Below, in pieces: positions 43,767-53,594 of a stretch of DNA of 62,176 nt. The DNA comes from a virus. A model generated the notes under the pieces. The model saw only the letters and a list, made by a program, of their open reading frames with translations, was not told the origin of the DNA and did no database searches. A program made the translations under genes and the position numbers. Position 1 is the first letter of the stretch. Every line of letters starts with the position of its first letter. The DNA is taken from positions 1 through 62,176 of IMG/VR virus record IMGVR_UViG_3300025137_003955. One strand, given 5' to 3'.

Positions 43767-45004
43767 ATGCCCGCCAACTCTGGATATACTTCATCAAAGT
43801 CCTCATCTCTTAATTTATCGAATTCAATATTAAATGCCTTAAACTCTTCCAGTAAATGTGTATGATCATCGTCTAAAAATAACATAGAACTTTTATAGCC
43901 TTCTGTTGCCCTGCCTATATTATCCTGAGGCTCTAACCAACGTAAATGTTTTTGCCATTTTGCTTTTATTTCTGCTCTCAATCTTTGTGGCAGTACACTC
44001 ATTCTAAACCTTTCATTGTTTAGTAGTACATTCATATACCAGTCTGCTGGTTTTATATAGCCTTTATCTACCCAACTTCTATGAAAGTCAGTAATATGCC
44101 AGGCGTTATAGGCACTAACTGTGGCACTAATATAAAAATCAACTTCAGGAGATGTTTCTTTTAATTGTTTTATGTTGTTCTCAACATCAGCCCATACAGT
44201 TCCTTTACGTTGATATTCTCCTCGTAAACCTTCTGCATCTAAACTAGCACCAACACTTATATTATCAAAGTTTTTCCACAAGTCTAATACATTATGTTTC
44301 TTATATGTTAATGTTGTGAAGTTTGTATTATAAAAAATGCGTATATCTGTTTTACCCATCTCAACAAGCCTGTTCATAATGCCCCAATGCTCGTCCATCA
44401 TTATAGGTTCACCACCTGCCCAGTATATTTGCTCTATGTGTTCCAGCATAGGGTCAAACTCTTCCATAAAGTTGTCAACGTCCTTACGGATTTGTATGAC
44501 ACGTTCTGTTGGACTTATATTAAATGTACTTGCTTTTGCATCAGCATACCAATTACTGCTTAGTTCCGGGCCACAGTACCTGCAACGTAAGTTACATACA
44601 TTACTGAAACGAAAGTCTAAGTAAACTATATGTAAATCATCTAAACTTCCGTCTGCATTTGTTTTTGCAACTTTATCCCAATGTGGCCCTAACCAGTCTC
44701 GATTACTTCTTACTCTTAAACTGTCATGACCTTTATCTTCTTTTTCATAACAACGTACACATTCTTTACATTTTTTTCCGTTTAGCATATTTAAGCGAAC
44801 TTGTTTCATTCTTTCGCTATTCCATACTTCTTCTAAACTATTTTCCCTTAGATCTCCTACATGGTTTTCCCATGGAGAGTCACAGCAAAGCATAGTTTTG
44901 CCATTTGGCCAAGGGTGCATATGAATCCAGGGCAGGATACACATTACATCATCTTCGTGATCCTCAATATTTGTGCTGAATTCCATGTCTATCCAATATT
45001 TCAA
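43763..45004 (-). CDS. N-terminal-twitch radical SAM protein 3
   Basis: 413 residues with FSNVCNLRCRYCGP (Cys137, 141, 144) and YWAGGEPIMM. Auxiliary ligands are Cys22, Cys40-Cys41 and Cys79/Cys82 (with an extra Cys85). The start is uncertain: ATG 45004 or ATG 44986; both begin inside the upstream gene. Confidence 0.84.
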   Translation of the reverse strand: MKYWIDMEFSTNIEDHEDDVMCILPWIHMHPWPNGKTMLCCDSPWENHVGDLRENSLEEVWNSERMKQVRLNMLNGKKCKECVRCYEKEDKGHDSLRVRSNRDWLGPHWDKVAKTNADGSLDDLHIVYLDFRFSNVCNLRCRYCGPELSSNWYADAKASTFNISPTERVIQIRKDVDNFMEEFDPMLEHIEQIYWAGGEPIMMDEHWGIMNRLVEMGKTDIRIFYNTNFTTLTYKKHNVLDLWKNFDNISVGASLDAEGLRGEYQRKGTVWADVENNIKQLKETSPEVDFYISATVSAYNAWHITDFHRSWVDKGYIKPADWYMNVLLNNERFRMSVLPQRLRAEIKAKWQKHLRWLEPQDNIGRATEGYKSSMLFLDDDHTHLLEEFKAFNIEFDKLRDEDFDEVYPELAGI

Positions 45005-46211
45005 TTAATTCAGGGAATACTTCCCTCCAACCTTCTTCGTGGTTGCGTATTTTATCTAGCTCGTCATTGTACCGACAAAAGTGTTCCCACTTAACTTCGT
45101 CCCAATCATCGTCATTATACATGCTCAACAATGTTCCGAGCTCATGTCTGTTACCCATCGTTTTTCTAAACTTGGTATGGGCCTCGTGTCTCACGACAGG
45201 AGGTAGTATTCCAGGCGATAGGTAATCAGGGTCGTATACAAAGTTCATATCTACAGGCACTGGTGCCCAGTCTAAAAATTTATCTAGATAGATATAACTG
45301 TATGCACTTACAGTTTGTGTTATTCTTACTGTAAGTTCAGGTACTTGCATAATTTTTTCTAAATTTTGCTCTACGTCTGACCATTCCGTAGGGTATCTGA
45401 TATATTTGTTTCTATGATCAAAGTCGTCTATACTAGGACATACTCTGGCTTCTTTAAATTCTTTCCATAATGGTATTGCTTTGTCCGGAACTTGGGTCAT
45501 ATTAATATTATACCACAGTATAATGTTTTTACTACGTCCACTTTCCACAAGCATTTCCAAAAACTTCCAATGTGCTTTAATTAATGTGGGCTCACCACCA
45601 TTAATGTATAATACTTCCATGTTAGGAGCACATTTAAATAGGTCCTCATAAAAGTTTTCATCTTCTGGCCATTGAAAATCATGCTTATGATCTAACCAAC
45701 TGTATCCGTCATTTACGAACTCCAGGGAATCCACAATTTTTTTATAGTCCGCCACCCAACGTGAACTACTTGCTGGATTACAAGTGCGACAGCGGACATT
45801 ACAAACGTTACCAAGACGAAGTTCAACAAAGCGAAGATCCATAGGTATGCTACCATCCTCACTTGTAAGTCTGGATGCGTAATCGGGGTTAAAGTCCTTA
45901 TAAATCTTGGACTCGTAGACTCGTTTGCTCTCAATTCCTTTTCTTTCTTCATCGTAGCATCTTTTACATGCTTTAGGCTCCAAATCATTTAACATCTCCT
46001 TTCTAATCTCTTTGAAATAATCACTATTCATATGTGTATTAATATCATGATCATTTAAGTTGAAGAATTCCTCTCGTTCTTCTCCATAATTTCTTGCTCT
46101 ATTCTTTCCTGCAGTCATATCTGATATACAGCAAGGTGTAACACCGCCATGCGGATGTGTACCTAAATGTAACCAGGGTAGCGGACAAAAAGTATCGTTT
46201 TCAATACTCAT
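44964..46211 (-). CDS. N-terminal-twitch radical SAM protein 4
   Basis: 415 residues. LGNVCNVRCRTCNP (Cys137, 141, 144) and YINGGEPTL. Auxiliary ligands are Cys9, Cys27-Cys28 and Cys82/Cys85. The opening TFCPLPWLHLGTHPHGG is the most typical twitch entry of the set. Overlaps the downstream copy by 41 nt and the upstream one by 4 nt. Confidence 0.85.
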   Translation of the reverse strand: MSIENDTFCPLPWLHLGTHPHGGVTPCCISDMTAGKNRARNYGEEREEFFNLNDHDINTHMNSDYFKEIRKEMLNDLEPKACKRCYDEERKGIESKRVYESKIYKDFNPDYASRLTSEDGSIPMDLRFVELRLGNVCNVRCRTCNPASSSRWVADYKKIVDSLEFVNDGYSWLDHKHDFQWPEDENFYEDLFKCAPNMEVLYINGGEPTLIKAHWKFLEMLVESGRSKNIILWYNINMTQVPDKAIPLWKEFKEARVCPSIDDFDHRNKYIRYPTEWSDVEQNLEKIMQVPELTVRITQTVSAYSYIYLDKFLDWAPVPVDMNFVYDPDYLSPGILPPVVRHEAHTKFRKTMGNRHELGTLLSMYNDDDWDEVKWEHFCRYNDELDKIRNHEEGWREVFPELIEILDRHGIQHKY

Positions 46212-47536
46212 ATAATCGTGCCTGCTTGTAAGTTTCCAAAGTTTGGTATGTTTTCAATATTGTACTTAAACGTATCGTAATTAAAAACTCTATGTTTTAC
46301 TAATATTTCAAATAGTTCAGGAAAACATTCTCTAAAATTTTCTTTTCTATACAAATCACCTGCAACGATTTCTTTGCAAAACATAAACCAACGTTTTTCT
46401 ATTTCTGCTTCTACTGTATCTTCACCACTAGTGCCATATGGTAGTGTTGTAAGAGTACGTGGCGTCATTACATGGTGAAATATTCCTTGTATTTCACTTT
46501 GATATTCTGGTCTAAAATTAGTTGGGTCTTCTAAACTTTTTACTATCTCTGGTTTACATTCTTCTGGAAAAACATTGCAATTAAACCATGTTGGAAAGTT
46601 AGCCATATTATGAAATATAATAAAATTGGGCCAACGTTCTTCAAATGTTTTATGTAACTCTGCCAAGTACATTACATTTAATGCTGTAATCGTACAAGTT
46701 ACACCTATACTTACATTTTCTAAATCTATTAGATTATGGAACCAGTCTAAATTACTTGCTACTTCGCCCTTCCAATCAGCACCATGTCTTAAATAGTCAA
46801 ATCTTTTTTGTGCGGCGGCATCTATACTCACATTAAATCCAACAGATTTAAAGTTTCTTAACATTTTTTCAATAAAAGGCTTATTTACAGTGGTACCATT
46901 TGTGCTAAAAGATATCTCTAAATCTTTTGAGATACCATCTGCCATTAGTTTATCTGCAAATACTCTGAACTCTTTCATATACAATGGATCGCCACCCATT
47001 ACTTCTAAAAATCTTATATTAGGTAACCACTGATCCATCTGAGTCCAAAATTTAGACGCAGAATCGTTCATTCCTATTTTAACTTTTTCTTCAATGTATG
47101 GCAGTTTTCTGTCTTTTGCTTCTTTTACCCATTTACTGCTGTAATTGGGATTACAACTTCTACATTTTAGGTTACAAGTATTACTTAAAATAAGTTGAAA
47201 GTCTTCCGGCAAATCAGGTTCATTAGCATAATCTATTTCACCGTATCGCTGTACAGCAATTTCATTATATAATTCACGTTTAGACTTTTTACCATTTCGT
47301 TCATCTTGCCAACAAGGCTCACAATTTTTAGGTCTTTCACCGTCACGTATTGCTTGTCTTATTTCTTTGTAATATTTACTATGAAAAATATCTTCCACAG
47401 ATGTTTGACCCAAAGTAAATTCTCTACCTGTTTCATCAGGTACTCTATCTCTGGCAATACAACATGTCCTAACATGCCCTAACGGCTCGTTACTTATGTG
47501 TTTCCAGAGTAGTGAACAATATTTTGGGTCTGACAT
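46208..47536 (-). CDS. N-terminal-twitch radical SAM protein 5 (GGDP variant)
   Basis: 442 residues. LSNTCNLKCRSCNP (Cys121, 125, 128). The SAM-contacting GGE motif reads VMGGDPLYM, with Asp for Glu, unlike the other copies. Auxiliary ligands are Cys7, Cys25-Cys26 and Cys72/Cys75. It begins the radical SAM run directly downstream of the sugar dehydrogenase. Confidence 0.84.
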   Translation of the reverse strand: MSDPKYCSLLWKHISNEPLGHVRTCCIARDRVPDETGREFTLGQTSVEDIFHSKYYKEIRQAIRDGERPKNCEPCWQDERNGKKSKRELYNEIAVQRYGEIDYANEPDLPEDFQLILSNTCNLKCRSCNPNYSSKWVKEAKDRKLPYIEEKVKIGMNDSASKFWTQMDQWLPNIRFLEVMGGDPLYMKEFRVFADKLMADGISKDLEISFSTNGTTVNKPFIEKMLRNFKSVGFNVSIDAAAQKRFDYLRHGADWKGEVASNLDWFHNLIDLENVSIGVTCTITALNVMYLAELHKTFEERWPNFIIFHNMANFPTWFNCNVFPEECKPEIVKSLEDPTNFRPEYQSEIQGIFHHVMTPRTLTTLPYGTSGEDTVEAEIEKRWFMFCKEIVAGDLYRKENFRECFPELFEILVKHRVFNYDTFKYNIENIPNFGNLQAGTII

Positions 47537-47537
47537 T

Positions 47538-48854
47538 TTACTTCCTGGTATTGCCGTAATGTATTACTGTGACACCTTCAACGTCTGGAGTTTTTCTCCA
47601 TGGATCTACAACAATACTTTCCGGTGCAAATTTTAATTCTGTACCGTTTCCTGTTGCTACTGTTAAAGCAGTATCACAATCTGTTACACTATGCTCACCA
47701 TTGTACCAACCTGGTACTGTGTCTAGTTGATCACCATATGTAATACTTGGATTATGTGCTAACAGATAAACTGCTGGATTTTCTAACACTTCCTGTGGTG
47801 GAATATCACCAGTTTTTTCATCATAATAGTATAAAGCAAAACCTTGTTTTTCTATGTAATGACCTACTAGCATACTACTAGAGCCTGATTCGTACTCTAC
47901 CAGAGGCTTATATGCCTTACCAACTATTATAATTGGTAACTCCGGCACTAACCCAAAATGGTGTTCATGTCCTGCTAGTTGCATTAATCGTTTTGCCATA
48001 TTTTCTGCTTGTACTTCTCTACTAAGCATCACAGCATCAAATAAATCATATCCTAGATCAAGTTCTTCTGCCATCCAACGTAAAGCGATATTATCTCTAG
48101 GGTGACAAGCACCACCATCGCCCATACCTGGAATCATATAACCTGGTCCCATAATACGCCTATCTGATGTTGCTAAGGCATCACAAACTACTTCTGCGTT
48201 TATATTACCTGACTTTTCTGCAACATCTTGTATCATGTTTACTAGCGATACTTTCGCTGATATAAATGTATTGTAAAATACTTTAATGCATTCTGTTTCG
48301 TCCCAAGTACCTATGATGTATCTTGGTGTGTTCTGCATAATTGTTTTATAGAAGTCTACAAGTTCCAATGCGTCACCTGTTTCACTTCCATCTTCCGTTC
48401 CAATCATTACCATTTCTGGATTAACCATATCCCATTTTACTGTACCCATAGCAATTAAGTATGGATTGTAAACGAATCTGGCGTTTGGAATTAAATCAAT
48501 AAACTCTCTCCTGGTTGTTCCAGGGAGAACTGTTGATATAAGGACTACTAATTGGTCTTTGGTTGCAACCGCATTTACTTTTGAAAGGACTTCTTTAACT
48601 AAACTATAGTCAAAGTCCTTGTTTGGTAAATGGCTGGTTGGTGCTTTTCCATCATATTGTGGGTCATGCGGTGTAGGTACAGCAATAAAAACAATATCTT
48701 GTCCTTTAACTGCTCCTTCCAACGTGTCGCTCATTGTAAAGTTTTCAGGCTCTACAGGATTAACATCATAACCAACAACATCATGTACTTCAGCGACCAT
48801 CTCGGCGCAGGCTTGTCCTAACTTGCCAACTCCGATAAATCCGACTGAGGCCAT
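47538..48854 (-). CDS. UDP-glucose/GDP-mannose 6-dehydrogenase family enzyme
   Basis: 438 residues. VGFIGVGKLGQACAEM near 4-19 is the NAD Rossmann loop. VFIAVPTP near 55 and the ISTVLPGTT region follow, then ECIKVFYNTFISAKVS near 189-204 (Lys and Asn of the active site). GDGGACHPRDNIA holds the nucleophile Cys250. It oxidises a nucleotide sugar at C6 to a uronic acid. A late box upstream suggests it leads the transcript running to 32.8 kb. Confidence 0.85.
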   Translation of the reverse strand: MASVGFIGVGKLGQACAEMVAEVHDVVGYDVNPVEPENFTMSDTLEGAVKGQDIVFIAVPTPHDPQYDGKAPTSHLPNKDFDYSLVKEVLSKVNAVATKDQLVVLISTVLPGTTRREFIDLIPNARFVYNPYLIAMGTVKWDMVNPEMVMIGTEDGSETGDALELVDFYKTIMQNTPRYIIGTWDETECIKVFYNTFISAKVSLVNMIQDVAEKSGNINAEVVCDALATSDRRIMGPGYMIPGMGDGGACHPRDNIALRWMAEELDLGYDLFDAVMLSREVQAENMAKRLMQLAGHEHHFGLVPELPIIIVGKAYKPLVEYESGSSSMLVGHYIEKQGFALYYYDEKTGDIPPQEVLENPAVYLLAHNPSITYGDQLDTVPGWYNGEHSVTDCDTALTVATGNGTELKFAPESIVVDPWRKTPDVEGVTVIHYGNTRK

Positions 48855-48881
48855 CTCTATCTCCTGTGTTGTTGTGTAGTT

Positions 48882-49640
48882 TTATCTACTTGTATATTTA
48901 TCAGGTAGTCTTTTATACTCTTCTGTTTCATGACTGAGGTATTCCTCTAAAACAAAGTATAAATTTAAATTTTTAATAATTTGTTCTAAAGAATTTTTTA
49001 GGTCTTTATTAGTGATATTTTGGTATTCCACTGGCATAAATCCTAGTTCTTGTGTAAACCTATCTATATTTTTACTATCTATAATTACTTTATTTTTAAA
49101 ATGACTAATTTCTTTTAACCAGTTTCTAGTATGATAATTATCATTAATAGCATAGGACTTTACAAACTTGTAATTATATTTAGATAAATTTACAGCATCG
49201 TATTCTGTTAGGTAAATAAACCTGTTTAATAAGTCTTCACATTTTAAAGGAGATTTAAGTATTAGCTCATTAAGTTTTATACCATTTTCACTACCGTATA
49301 AAGGCTCAAGTAAATCTGATAGTATTTCTTTTACCCCACTAACGTATCTTTGCCATGGGTCTCTAATTACAAAATGCGGTACTGCACCTTTTTCAATTAA
49401 TCGTTTCAATCCTTCATATTGATCTATATAGTCATGATCGTCTTTATCAATTAAATCGAAATGCTCTAAAATTACTCTTGCGGAACCTTCTCCTACCCCA
49501 ACATAATCTAAACTAGTATATAACGTTGCATCTGCAAATGGTGGAGGATTAAAACCTAGTATACTCTTAAGTAAAGATGTAGTGCCTGTTTTGCCCACAC
49601 TATATACTAGCATACTGCAATCTTTTTTAACTAATAACAT
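48882..49640 (-). CDS. Sulfotransferase-family protein
   Basis: 252 residues. LVYSVGKTGTTSLLKSILG near 11-29 is the 5'-phosphosulfate (PAPS) loop, and PHFVIRDPWQRYVSG near 92-106 is the 3'-phosphate motif (R...S). It probably sulfates a glycan hydroxyl using host PAPS. The start may be the ATG at residue 10. Overlaps the radical SAM gene upstream by one base. Confidence 0.75.
   Translation of the reverse strand: MLLVKKDCSMLVYSVGKTGTTSLLKSILGFNPPPFADATLYTSLDYVGVGEGSARVILEHFDLIDKDDHDYIDQYEGLKRLIEKGAVPHFVIRDPWQRYVSGVKEILSDLLEPLYGSENGIKLNELILKSPLKCEDLLNRFIYLTEYDAVNLSKYNYKFVKSYAINDNYHTRNWLKEISHFKNKVIIDSKNIDRFTQELGFMPVEYQNITNKDLKNSLEQIIKNLNLYFVLEEYLSHETEEYKRLPDKYTSR
48895..48902 (-). promoter_or_regulatory. 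T4-type late promoter box inside the sulfotransferase end
   Basis: Minus-strand GATAAATA lies 41 nt upstream of the dehydrogenase ATG; the leader carries CAGGAGATAG. It overlaps the last codons of the sulfotransferase gene. Confidence 0.6.
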
Positions 49641-51043
49641 TATCTTTCATTGTCCTTAAAGTCTACTCTCATCCACCAATCATATAATTCGCTGTCTAAT
49701 TTATAGACGTCCTCAATAGTAATCTTTTGGTCCGGTCTCATTTCTGCAATTCTGCGTTGCCATTTTCTGCCTCTAAAGAAGTTATCCTCATGCTCATCAG
49801 GCCATTGTTCCTCAAATGTAGGAACAGTAAGCATATTCTCTAATTCTCTTATAAGTGTTTCTTGCTTATGTGTTGCACGTGGACGTATGTAGTCTAAATT
49901 CTCATGTATAATTCTGTCTAATATATGTCTCGGCCATGCCATAGGACTAAAAACTATATCACTATGGAATGCAAACATCCTTTTTGTTTCAATTTTAACA
50001 TCTAGCTCTATTGCATAATCAAAAAAGTTTTTTAAGTCCAGCATACCAGGGCCGGTTAGTGTTAAGTCCATTAGCATTTTATCATGTCCGCCTGGTAATG
50101 CTACACCTTCTCTGAAGTTTTTATCCCACTGATCCCATTTAAGTCCTGTACGAATAAATTCTCCTATCCAACCTGTGCCATCTATACTTGCACACATTGT
50201 CCAATCTTTTGCTTGTGGTAACCAGTCATATAAGTAATGCTTACCTAATCTCACACGACTTAAATTACTATTATAACGTAAGTGTACAAGTTTTAGTGTA
50301 TCATCTTGTGCTAATCTATCCATTGCTCGCCAATGTATATCATACATAAGTGGTTCACCACCTACCCAGTATAATTCCTCAACTGTACCCGAACAAATGT
50401 ATTCCCAAAACTCTTCTTCTACAACTTCTTTTTGGAACTTGTCTATTATCTTTTTATTCTCTGGAACCATGAACGGTTGGTTCTCAGGCGACCATTGATC
50501 ATGCTTTCGCTTCTCGGCCTCCCATGCTGAACTGAGCGGCTCACCACACATACGGCATTTAAAATTGCATAAATTACTAACCCTATAATCAAAAGAGATA
50601 GGTTCCATTGTAGTGAATCCATTTGCATCTGTCTCCTCAAAACATTTATCTATTTTATTTTCAAACAAGTAACCTGTAAACCATTGTCTATATGTACTTT
50701 GGCTTAACACACTATCATTACATACATTACATTGCGGTATCTCTTCACCTGCCATAAGTTTTCTTCTTATGTCCATCATATAAGGAGAATTCCAATGCTC
50801 TTTTAATGTAACTGGTTTATAATCTGCAATAGTTCCCACTGGTCTAAACATGCCTGTACTTTCATCATTACTAGCATCTATATATTGCTTTTGCATCATA
50901 TGATCTTCACGTGAAGCACAGCACATACGCCTTTCTGATTGCGGAGAAATATAGGTATGGGTCCAGGGTGCTGTACAAAACACCCTGTTTTCTGAATCTG
51001 GGTGCATAGCACCGTGTTCCCATTTAGGTTTTATTTTACTCAT
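49640..51043 (-). CDS. N-terminal-twitch radical SAM protein 6
   Basis: 467 residues. VSNLCNFKCRMCGE (Cys159, 163, 166) and YWVGGEPLM. Auxiliary ligands are Cys23, Cys41-Cys42 and Cys105/Cys108 (QCNVC). It is longer at the N-terminus than copies 1-5. Coupled to the Cys-rich small gene upstream (ATGA) and to the sulfotransferase downstream. Confidence 0.85.
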   Translation of the reverse strand: MSKIKPKWEHGAMHPDSENRVFCTAPWTHTYISPQSERRMCCASREDHMMQKQYIDASNDESTGMFRPVGTIADYKPVTLKEHWNSPYMMDIRRKLMAGEEIPQCNVCNDSVLSQSTYRQWFTGYLFENKIDKCFEETDANGFTTMEPISFDYRVSNLCNFKCRMCGEPLSSAWEAEKRKHDQWSPENQPFMVPENKKIIDKFQKEVVEEEFWEYICSGTVEELYWVGGEPLMYDIHWRAMDRLAQDDTLKLVHLRYNSNLSRVRLGKHYLYDWLPQAKDWTMCASIDGTGWIGEFIRTGLKWDQWDKNFREGVALPGGHDKMLMDLTLTGPGMLDLKNFFDYAIELDVKIETKRMFAFHSDIVFSPMAWPRHILDRIIHENLDYIRPRATHKQETLIRELENMLTVPTFEEQWPDEHEDNFFRGRKWQRRIAEMRPDQKITIEDVYKLDSELYDWWMRVDFKDNER

Positions 51044-51192
51044 ATTTCTTCAGGATTGTATAAACAGTCTTTATGTAATTCTTCCATTTGAATATCTTCT
51101 TCGGTAACGTCACACCAATTACACGGTTCACCTTTAAGTGTTCCTGTAGTGCCTTGATCTTTACAATCATGAGTCCAAAACTTATTTTCCAT
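51040..51192 (-). CDS. 50-residue cysteine-containing small protein
   Basis: ATG 51192 overlaps the NeuB-like gene's stop, and its TGA overlaps the next ATG. 50 residues with four Cys (HDCKD, PCNWC, KDCLY), a possible zinc or Fe-S site. Coupling supports expression. Because it lies directly beside a radical SAM gene it could be a substrate or accessory peptide; this is speculation. Confidence 0.6.
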   Translation of the reverse strand: MENKFWTHDCKDQGTTGTLKGEPCNWCDVTEEDIQMEELHKDCLYNPEEI

Positions 51193-51931
51193 TTGCTATT
51201 TCTATTTGATTTAAATTTATGAACATGTCATAAAATCTTTCTGGTGTTAAAACAGCCTCCCCAAGATCTCCTGCTTCATCGCCTAAATATTTTTCTATAA
51301 ATTTAACATTTTTTAATTCTACAGCACAGTCAGGATATATGTCAGCACTTCTTCCTTCATATCCTACATTATCATTATACTCTTTACAAAGTTCTAATTT
51401 ATCTAAACCCAGATCTTCTATTGAGCTTGGCATTTTATATGCGGCATGATATAGTGTAATGTTTTCTTTTAACTTCCAATGCTTGGGCTTACCTATTTCT
51501 ACTATACTGCCGAAAGGTACAGTAATGTGATTAAATCTTTGCTCACAAAATTGCCATAAGTCTAAATTATTTCTGGAATCAAAATGTATTTTAATTTCCT
51601 TGCAGTCAGTATTTTCTAACACCCATGCACCTGCTTCAGTATCTGTAATACTCCATATAACTGGTATGCCTATATCTTCTGTTAAATTATTTAGTTTTTT
51701 TACAGTTAATTGATCTATTTCACTTTTATTAGCAACTTCTAAATATGGTAAATTACCCCACTTACTGTTAATACTAATATATTTTTTGTTCTCTGGTATG
51801 CTTAAACTTGGAGTTGATTTAGAAATAATAATAGCATCGCTATGGCATTGAGCCGCGGCTATAATTCTATTTTCTAATGTATTCCAATCATTTTCATGAC
51901 CTATACTTATGTTAGCATATAGATCAGCCAT
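51182..51931 (-). CDS. NeuB-like (sialic acid synthase fold) protein, probably degenerate
   Basis: Start set at ATG 51931, overlapping the upstream stop by 8 nt. About 249 residues with a TIM-barrel order similar to NeuB. An early IIAAAQCHSDAIIISK resembles the A..GAD.VK.Q strand. TLYHAAYKMP keeps the LxHC..YP His (~166). NVGYEGRS replaces GYSDHT and FIEKYLG replaces IEKHFT, so two conserved His are lost. It may bind without condensing phosphoenolpyruvate. About 100 residues shorter than typical NeuB. Confidence 0.55.
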   Translation of the reverse strand: MADLYANISIGHENDWNTLENRIIAAAQCHSDAIIISKSTPSLSIPENKKYISINSKWGNLPYLEVANKSEIDQLTVKKLNNLTEDIGIPVIWSITDTEAGAWVLENTDCKEIKIHFDSRNNLDLWQFCEQRFNHITVPFGSIVEIGKPKHWKLKENITLYHAAYKMPSSIEDLGLDKLELCKEYNDNVGYEGRSADIYPDCAVELKNVKFIEKYLGDEAGDLGEAVLTPERFYDMFINLNQIEIANGK

Positions 51932-53594
51932 CGTCTGCACCACCTAAACCATCTGTTTCTGTGTCCCAGCCTATACTACTTCCTGAACCTGCCTTAGGTT
52001 TATAGTCAGGCTCAAATGCAAATAGATCACTATCGTAATCCTCATCACTCTCACCTGTTTTACGTCCACGCATTTTCATTTCAACAACTTTAACTTCCCC
52101 ATCTTCAGTAACAATACGTTTAGCATATAAACTATCAGTAACACCATGTGTTTTAGGTGCTTGAATATCCTGCTCATTTAAGTCTATTGGTTGTATAGTA
52201 ATGCCATCGTAAAACTCTGCCAGTCTAGGAAATGTTTCTTTAAAGTTAAAGCCACGTCTTGCATCATATTGCTCATAAAATAATTTAAAATCATGCTCTA
52301 ACAAAGTCATATCAGCAGTATTTCTGTGAGGCGTTTTAACAACGTCTAAATATTCTATTAGTCTACTTAACTGGTCTTGTTCCCACGGTTGCACCAATGC
52401 TAACCCGTCTTTATCCTTTTCGTCTCGCTCTCTAACACCGTCCAACCATGTACTTATTTCATCATGATATATTTTACGCAAGTTATCAGGTAATGTCAAG
52501 GGCGATTGGAAACTAGGAAAACGTAAAATATTACAGGTAAATCCAGGACGATTATGGCCGTATTTACGTTTCATTCCTAGCATCCAATCTAAAAATTCCA
52601 CTATGGAGTCTAAGCATAGTGCATTAATTGTCATCATCATATGTAGTCCTTCTATGTTTGCTTCACTACATATTCTTTCAAAATTTTGTGTCCAGGTATC
52701 CCACTCTAAACCATCTCTAATATATTCAAGTTGAGGACCAAATGCCTCGCCACTAGAATATAAATGAAATTTGTTTATATTTTGTGTACCTTTAATAAGT
52801 TTATCTAACAGACCTTTCTTCGCCATTAGATTACTATTAATAGCAAATCTCATATTTTGTGCATTGGGTTCATCGGTTTTTTCAAACCAATCAAACAATT
52901 GATATATGTCTGGAGTCATAAGTGGTTCACCACCTGTAACTCTAATCTCTTCCAAATCTTTACTAAGTTCCGGCCACCATCTCCAGAATGCATCTACATA
53001 TGGATTCTGTTGACCCTCATCAAAAGGTTCGGCGTAGGGGGCATCATCAATAAAGTGCCCTCTTGCATCTGATTTAATACCTTGGTATCCACCGTTAGTA
53101 CGAATATCTTTTACCCATGTGCTACTAAAAGCAGGGTTACAATAACTACATGCAAGTTGGCAAGTTCTATTGAAAGCAATCTCTAATGTTTTTAAATTTA
53201 CATCAAAAGATGGTTCTAAATTTGCCGCAGTTTCTAAGTCTTTATCCTCATAGATAACTGTTTTGTAAACTCTGTCCGATACAGGCTCATTGCCGTCTGA
53301 GTCCTTTTCCATGTCCTCAATTTTCCAACAGTACTCACACTCTTTTGGTCTGTCACCTTTTTGCATCATATCACGCATTTTCTTTTTATGACGTGTATTA
53401 TGAATCGCAGACGGATTAGTTTTGATCTCTTCTAAATCAATTTGGTGTGCAGGAGGGTGATGGCAACTAGTTGTTCCACCGTGCCCTAACCATATGGTAG
53501 CATTGTACCACTTAGCACCACAAAAAGAATCACTTACAGGATCAATCATCCTTGCTTTATATTCTCTGTGACTTTCGCCTTGTTTCCTTCCCAT
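51924..53594 (-). CDS. N-terminal-twitch radical SAM protein 7 (CHH variant)
   Basis: 556 residues, the longest copy. AFNRTCQLACSYCNP (Cys145, 149, 152) and RVTGGEPLM. The N-terminal site has Cys25, then SCHHPPAH (Cys44-His45) instead of a Cys pair, then Cys86/Cys89. A ~90-residue acidic C-terminal extension ends in a Gly/Ser/Asp-rich tail. It pairs with copy 8, which shares the His substitution. Confidence 0.82.
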   Translation of the reverse strand: MGRKQGESHREYKARMIDPVSDSFCGAKWYNATIWLGHGGTTSCHHPPAHQIDLEEIKTNPSAIHNTRHKKKMRDMMQKGDRPKECEYCWKIEDMEKDSDGNEPVSDRVYKTVIYEDKDLETAANLEPSFDVNLKTLEIAFNRTCQLACSYCNPAFSSTWVKDIRTNGGYQGIKSDARGHFIDDAPYAEPFDEGQQNPYVDAFWRWWPELSKDLEEIRVTGGEPLMTPDIYQLFDWFEKTDEPNAQNMRFAINSNLMAKKGLLDKLIKGTQNINKFHLYSSGEAFGPQLEYIRDGLEWDTWTQNFERICSEANIEGLHMMMTINALCLDSIVEFLDWMLGMKRKYGHNRPGFTCNILRFPSFQSPLTLPDNLRKIYHDEISTWLDGVRERDEKDKDGLALVQPWEQDQLSRLIEYLDVVKTPHRNTADMTLLEHDFKLFYEQYDARRGFNFKETFPRLAEFYDGITIQPIDLNEQDIQAPKTHGVTDSLYAKRIVTEDGEVKVVEMKMRGRKTGESDEDYDSDLFAFEPDYKPKAGSGSSIGWDTETDGLGGADDG

